A stretch of 64,000 bases of DNA from Amnibacterium flavum (lineage in GTDB: Bacteria > Actinomycetota > Actinomycetes > Actinomycetales > Microbacteriaceae): assembly GCF_003097495.1 (NCBI RefSeq), contig NZ_QEOP01000001.1, positions 868,001 to 932,000 on the forward strand, read 5' to 3'. Below are positions 61,399 to 64,000 of this stretch, in pieces. The notes below the pieces were generated by a model, which worked only from the letters and a program-made list of their open reading frames with translations, was not told the origin of the DNA and did not search any database. How positions within the stretch are numbered: position 1 is the stretch's first letter; every line of letters begins with the position of its first letter. Made by a program: the position numbers and the translations under genes.

Positions 61399-62700
61399 AT
61401 GAGCACGGCGCTCGCGGCCGACAGCGAGCGCGGCACCTTCCGGGCGCTGCGCCACCGGGACTTCCGGCTCTGGATCATCGGTCTGCTGCTCTCGAGCATC
61501 GGTACCTGGATGCAGATCACCGCGCAGGACTGGACCGTTCTCACGATCCTCACCGACGAGGACGCGAGCTCCCTCGCCCTGGTGATCGCCCTGCAGACCG
61601 TGCCGCAGCTCCTGCTCCTTCCCGTCGCGGGCTATGTCACCGACCGGTTCTCGCGCCGCCGGGTGCTCGCCGTCACCCAGGTCTGGATGGCCTGCGCGGC
61701 GGTCGCGCTCGGGGTGCTCGTACTCACCGGCGTCGCCCAGTACTGGCACGTCTGCCTGATGGCCGCCACCCTCGGAATCGCCCAGGCGTTCGATGCGCCG
61801 GCACGCCAGACCTTCGTGGTCGACCTCCTCCCGCCGAGCGGACTCAGCAACGGGATCGCGCTGGGCGGCGCCACCTTCAACCTGGCCCGCCTCATCGGCC
61901 CCGCCATCGCCGGCGTGCTGATCGGCCAGGTCGGTCCCGGCTGGATCTTCCTCGCCAACGGCGTCTCGTTCTCGGCGATGCTGATCGCCTTGTCGCTGAT
62001 GCGGCTCGAATCGGCCCAGCCCCGGCCGAGACCCGAATCGGGCCTGAAGTCGATGCTCAGCGGGATCTCTTACGTCGTGCATCACCAGGACATCCGAATC
62101 CTCGTACTCCTGGTATTCCTCGTCCTCGGCTGCGTCGGGGCGGCGATGAACCTCCTCGTGATCTCGACGGCGACCATGGTCTTCGATGTGGGCGCCGAGG
62201 CGTTCGGTCTGCTCACGTCGTTCATGGCCGTTGGCTCCGTCATCGGGGCTCTCTTCGTCGCCGGGCGACGCGAGCCGAAACTGAAGTTCCTGCTCGGGAG
62301 CATCTCCCTGATCGGCGTCTCGCTATGGGTGGCGTCCGCGATGCCGACGTTCGTCGCCTTCGCCTGCGTCATGCCCGTGCTGGGGTTCGGGCTCATCGCC
62401 TCTCTCGCCACCTGCAACGCCGCCGTCCAGGTTCGAACCGATCCCGCGATCCGCGGACGGGTGATGGGCGTCTACATCGCCGCATGGATGGCCGGATCAC
62501 CGGTCGGCGCACTGGTCTTCGGCGCGATCGTCGACGGCGCGGGTGCGCGGGCGGCGCTCGCCGCAGCCGGGGGAGTCACGCTGGCTGCCGCGGCGGGAGC
62601 TGCGGTGCTCTTCGGGCTTCGGCGCACCGGTCGCCCCGGGGCGGACGCGTCGACGGATCCGTCCACGTCGGCTCTCGATCCCCGGGAGGAACGAGCGTGA
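61399..62700 (+). CDS. MFS transporter (EntS/MFS_3-like)
   Basis: A 433-residue, 12-helix transporter. FRALRHRDFRLWIIGLLLSS at the start, DRFSRRRVLAVTQVWMACAA (motif A region) and DAPARQTFVVDLLPPSGLSN are hallmarks of the EntS-like exporters. The tail (about 405-433) is polar. It follows the deglycosidase beta gene after 49 bp and a hairpin. Export of an aglycone or keto sugar is conceivable, but these proteins are found in many contexts. Confidence 0.85.
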   Translation: MSTALAADSERGTFRALRHRDFRLWIIGLLLSSIGTWMQITAQDWTVLTILTDEDASSLALVIALQTVPQLLLLPVAGYVTDRFSRRRVLAVTQVWMACAAVALGVLVLTGVAQYWHVCLMAATLGIAQAFDAPARQTFVVDLLPPSGLSNGIALGGATFNLARLIGPAIAGVLIGQVGPGWIFLANGVSFSAMLIALSLMRLESAQPRPRPESGLKSMLSGISYVVHHQDIRILVLLVFLVLGCVGAAMNLLVISTATMVFDVGAEAFGLLTSFMAVGSVIGALFVAGRREPKLKFLLGSISLIGVSLWVASAMPTFVAFACVMPVLGFGLIASLATCNAAVQVRTDPAIRGRVMGVYIAAWMAGSPVGALVFGAIVDGAGARAALAAAGGVTLAAAAGAAVLFGLRRTGRPGADASTDPSTSALDPREERA

Positions 62701-62708
62701 TGCGACGG

Positions 62709-63449
62709 TCAGCCGCGGCGGGCCCTCGCGATGGCGTCCCGAGCCTCCGGCGAACGGAACAGGGCGAGCGACTTCGCGACCAGCGCCGCGGCGTCGCGAT
62801 CGAGCGCGGTGATGGCTTCGACGTTGAGAATGGCCTTCGATTCGCGGAGGCCCTGAGGGTCGGCCCGCAGCAGGGAGTCGGCGATCGCCTGCACGACGGA
62901 GTCGAGCTCCGCCCGCGGGGCCGTATGCGTGACCAGGCCGAGTCTCGCCGCCTCGTCCGCGGTGATGGACTCGCCGGTCAGGAACAGGCGCGCGGCATCT
63001 CGCGAAGCGAGTCGGCGGAGGACGGTCGCCGACACGACCACCGGGGCGAGGCCCAGCCGCGCCTCGGTGAAGGCGAAGTCCACCTCGTCGGCGGCGACCA
63101 CGAAGTCGGCAGCGCCCAGGATGCCCAGGCCACCGGCGCGGGCCGCCCCGTGAACCCGTGCGATCACGGGCACCGGCGAGTCGAGGATGTCGCGCAGCAG
63201 TCCGACCAGAAGCTCCAGCGCGAGCCGCAGGCGCTCGGGGTCCTGCTCCTTCAGGTCGAGCCCCGCGCAGAACGCCGGCCCCTCTGCGGCGATCACGACG
63301 ACCCGGGCATTTCGACGCGCCTCGGCCAGGCCCTCCCTGATCCCCTCGACCAGCTCGGGGGTCAGCGCGTTCCTGTTGTGCGGACTGGTCAGTGTGATCG
63401 TCAGGATTTCCTGCGATTGGACCTGCGCGACGGAGGCCGTATATTCCAT
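62709..63449 (-). CDS. Enoyl-CoA hydratase/isomerase family protein
   Basis: A 246-residue crotonase-fold enzyme. The ATG at 63449 with AAGGTGG five bases upstream is chosen; a GTG at 63458 would overlap that site. The oxyanion-hole segments are AEGPAFCAGLDLKE and HGAARAGGLGILGAADFVVA, and EARLGLAPVVVSATVLRRL follows where the usual second Glu would lie. It is divergent from the amidohydrolase gene. That setting suggests hydration or lyase chemistry on an aromatic acyl-CoA, such as a hydroxycinnamoyl-CoA, but the substrate is not shown by sequence. Confidence 0.85.
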   Translation of the reverse strand: MEYTASVAQVQSQEILTITLTSPHNRNALTPELVEGIREGLAEARRNARVVVIAAEGPAFCAGLDLKEQDPERLRLALELLVGLLRDILDSPVPVIARVHGAARAGGLGILGAADFVVAADEVDFAFTEARLGLAPVVVSATVLRRLASRDAARLFLTGESITADEAARLGLVTHTAPRAELDSVVQAIADSLLRADPQGLRESKAILNVEAITALDRDAAALVAKSLALFRSPEARDAIARARRG

Positions 63450-63451
63450 AG

Positions 63452-63473
63452 TAACCACCTTAGTAGTTAGTAT
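63452..63473. promoter_or_regulatory. Palindrome and leaderless promoter between the divergent aromatic genes
   Basis: TAACCACCTTAGTAGTTA (63452-63469) has the form TAACYAC-N4-GTRGTTA and covers the space between the two genes. TAGTAT (63468-63473) ends seven bases before the amidohydrolase ATG. A MarR- or TetR-type repressor site is a reasonable reading. Confidence 0.55.
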
Positions 63474-63480
63474 TGGGGCG

Positions 63481-64000
63481 ATGAGAAAACTAGATCTGCA
63501 CTGCTACCCGGGCACACCAGAGTGGGTGCGCTCGCAGGGGCCGTTCGCGGCGGCGCTCGCCGAGTACTGGAACAAGCCGTGGGACGGCCGACCCGAGCAG
63601 GATGTCGTCGATGACATCCGCGCCGCGGGCATGCAGGCCCTCCTCGTGGCCTTCGACATCGAGAGCATCCACGAGAACTCGCCCGCCTTCCAGAACCAGG
63701 AGGTGGCCGCCATGCGCGACCGCCATCCCGATGTCTTCGTCGGGGCCTGGGGAGCCGTCGATCCGTTCAAGGGCGAAGCGGCCCTCGTCGAGATCGAGCG
63801 CACCGCGCGCGAGGACGGCGTGCTCGGATTGCACTTCCACCCGATCATGGGCCGCTACCGGGTCGACTCGCCCGAGCTGCGCCCCATCTTCGAGTTGATG
63901 CGGGATCTCGGGCTCGTCGCCATGGTCGACGTCGGCACCACCGGCATGGGCGCCGGCTTGCCGGGCGGCCTCGGCTCGCGGATCGACAACGCGCACCCGA
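63481..64000 (+). CDS. Amidohydrolase family protein, hydroxycinnamate-pathway hydrolase-like (3' end outside window)
   Basis: The first 173 residues are visible and the frame is open to the right edge. RKLDLHCYPGTP begins the barrel; HPDVFVGAWGAVDPFKGEAA (about 77-96), GVLGLHFHPIMGRYR and VDVGTTGMGAGLPGG follow. The last two segments closely recall 4-hydroxyphenyl-beta-ketoacyl-CoA hydrolases (CouO type), which finish CoA-dependent shortening of p-hydroxycinnamate side chains. The first metal motif reads His-Cys instead of His-X-His, as in some members that lack a metal pair. A leaderless promoter precedes it and an enoyl-CoA hydratase gene is divergent. A decarboxylase of the same superfamily is the alternative. 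Confidence 0.72.
   Translation, partial: MRKLDLHCYPGTPEWVRSQGPFAAALAEYWNKPWDGRPEQDVVDDIRAAGMQALLVAFDIESIHENSPAFQNQEVAAMRDRHPDVFVGAWGAVDPFKGEAALVEIERTAREDGVLGLHFHPIMGRYRVDSPELRPIFELMRDLGLVAMVDVGTTGMGAGLPGGLGSRIDNAHP

Noticed and set aside
1-64000. tRNA, rRNA, insertion sequence or prophage genes
   Set aside because: None could be recognised in any part of the window; no transposase, integrase or phage protein is encoded.

Overview
The window comes from a GC-rich actinobacterium, most likely a Microbacteriaceae member such as Microbacterium. The signs are dense G+C coding sequence, a mycothiol-dependent (MDMPI-type) protein, many promoters that lead straight into leaderless ATG/GTG starts, the actinobacterial cbs-metB gene order, and lipoprotein-dependent sugar ABC importers. 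The gene set points to a life on plant material: pectin methylesterase, xylose, xyloglucan/beta-glucoside, pentose, and probably C-glycoside and hydroxycinnamate use. No rRNA, tRNA, CRISPR array or insertion sequence was seen.

Layout. 1-5667: 3' part of a giant secreted protein with tandem pectin-methylesterase and fibronectin-III domains. 5.7-15.5 kb: small regulator/enzyme pairs (TetR + ABM monooxygenase, WYL regulator + VOC protein, TetR + MMPL exporter), an orphan Imm35-like protein, a short membrane protein and several unknowns. 15.5-20.3 kb: LacI regulator and a three-gene oligosaccharide importer. 20.3-21.0 kb: repeats bracketing a GIY-YIG nuclease gene. 21.0-24.4 kb: DUF305/DUF3105 pair and an ABC exporter. 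24.4-27.1 kb: a polycysteine leader peptide followed by cystathionine beta-synthase and cystathionine gamma-synthase. 27.5-37.7 kb: two paralogous ChvE-GguA-GguB monosaccharide importers separated by a LacI regulator and an AraD-like class II aldolase; the second ATPase gene carries a one-base frameshift. 37.8-43.7 kb: MDMPI-family protein, xylB, xylA and two overlapping ROK regulators. 43.8-52.0 kb: importer, GH31 alpha-xylosidase, GH1 beta-glucosidase and a TIM-barrel isomerase, preceded by a CelR/CebR-like operator. 52.2-55.2 kb: Bcr/CflA-type MFS exporter and a two-gene cation/proton antiporter. 55.3-62.7 kb: two alpha/beta pairs resembling C-glycoside deglycosidase, with a dedicated importer and an MFS transporter. 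62.7-64.0 kb: enoyl-CoA hydratase and the start of an amidohydrolase like the hydrolase of p-hydroxycinnamate degradation.

How the parts fit. The xylose genes, GH31/GH1 importer operon, pentose importers and pectinesterase form a plant cell-wall sugar platform. The right end is the most interesting part: importer + TIM-barrel alpha + small beta-sandwich beta, with a second divergent alpha/beta pair and an aromatic side-chain module next door. This suggests a route that imports C-linked (or other oxidised) plant glycosides, splits the sugar from the aromatic aglycone and feeds the aromatic part into CoA-dependent degradation. The 3-oxidation enzyme that such a route needs is not in this window.

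A recurring regulatory design is visible. Every one of the five solute-binding-protein genes is followed by a near-perfect 14-15 bp GC-rich hairpin before the next gene, and at least seven starts look leaderless. All functions are read from sequence patterns without database searches; promoter and operator calls are predictions.
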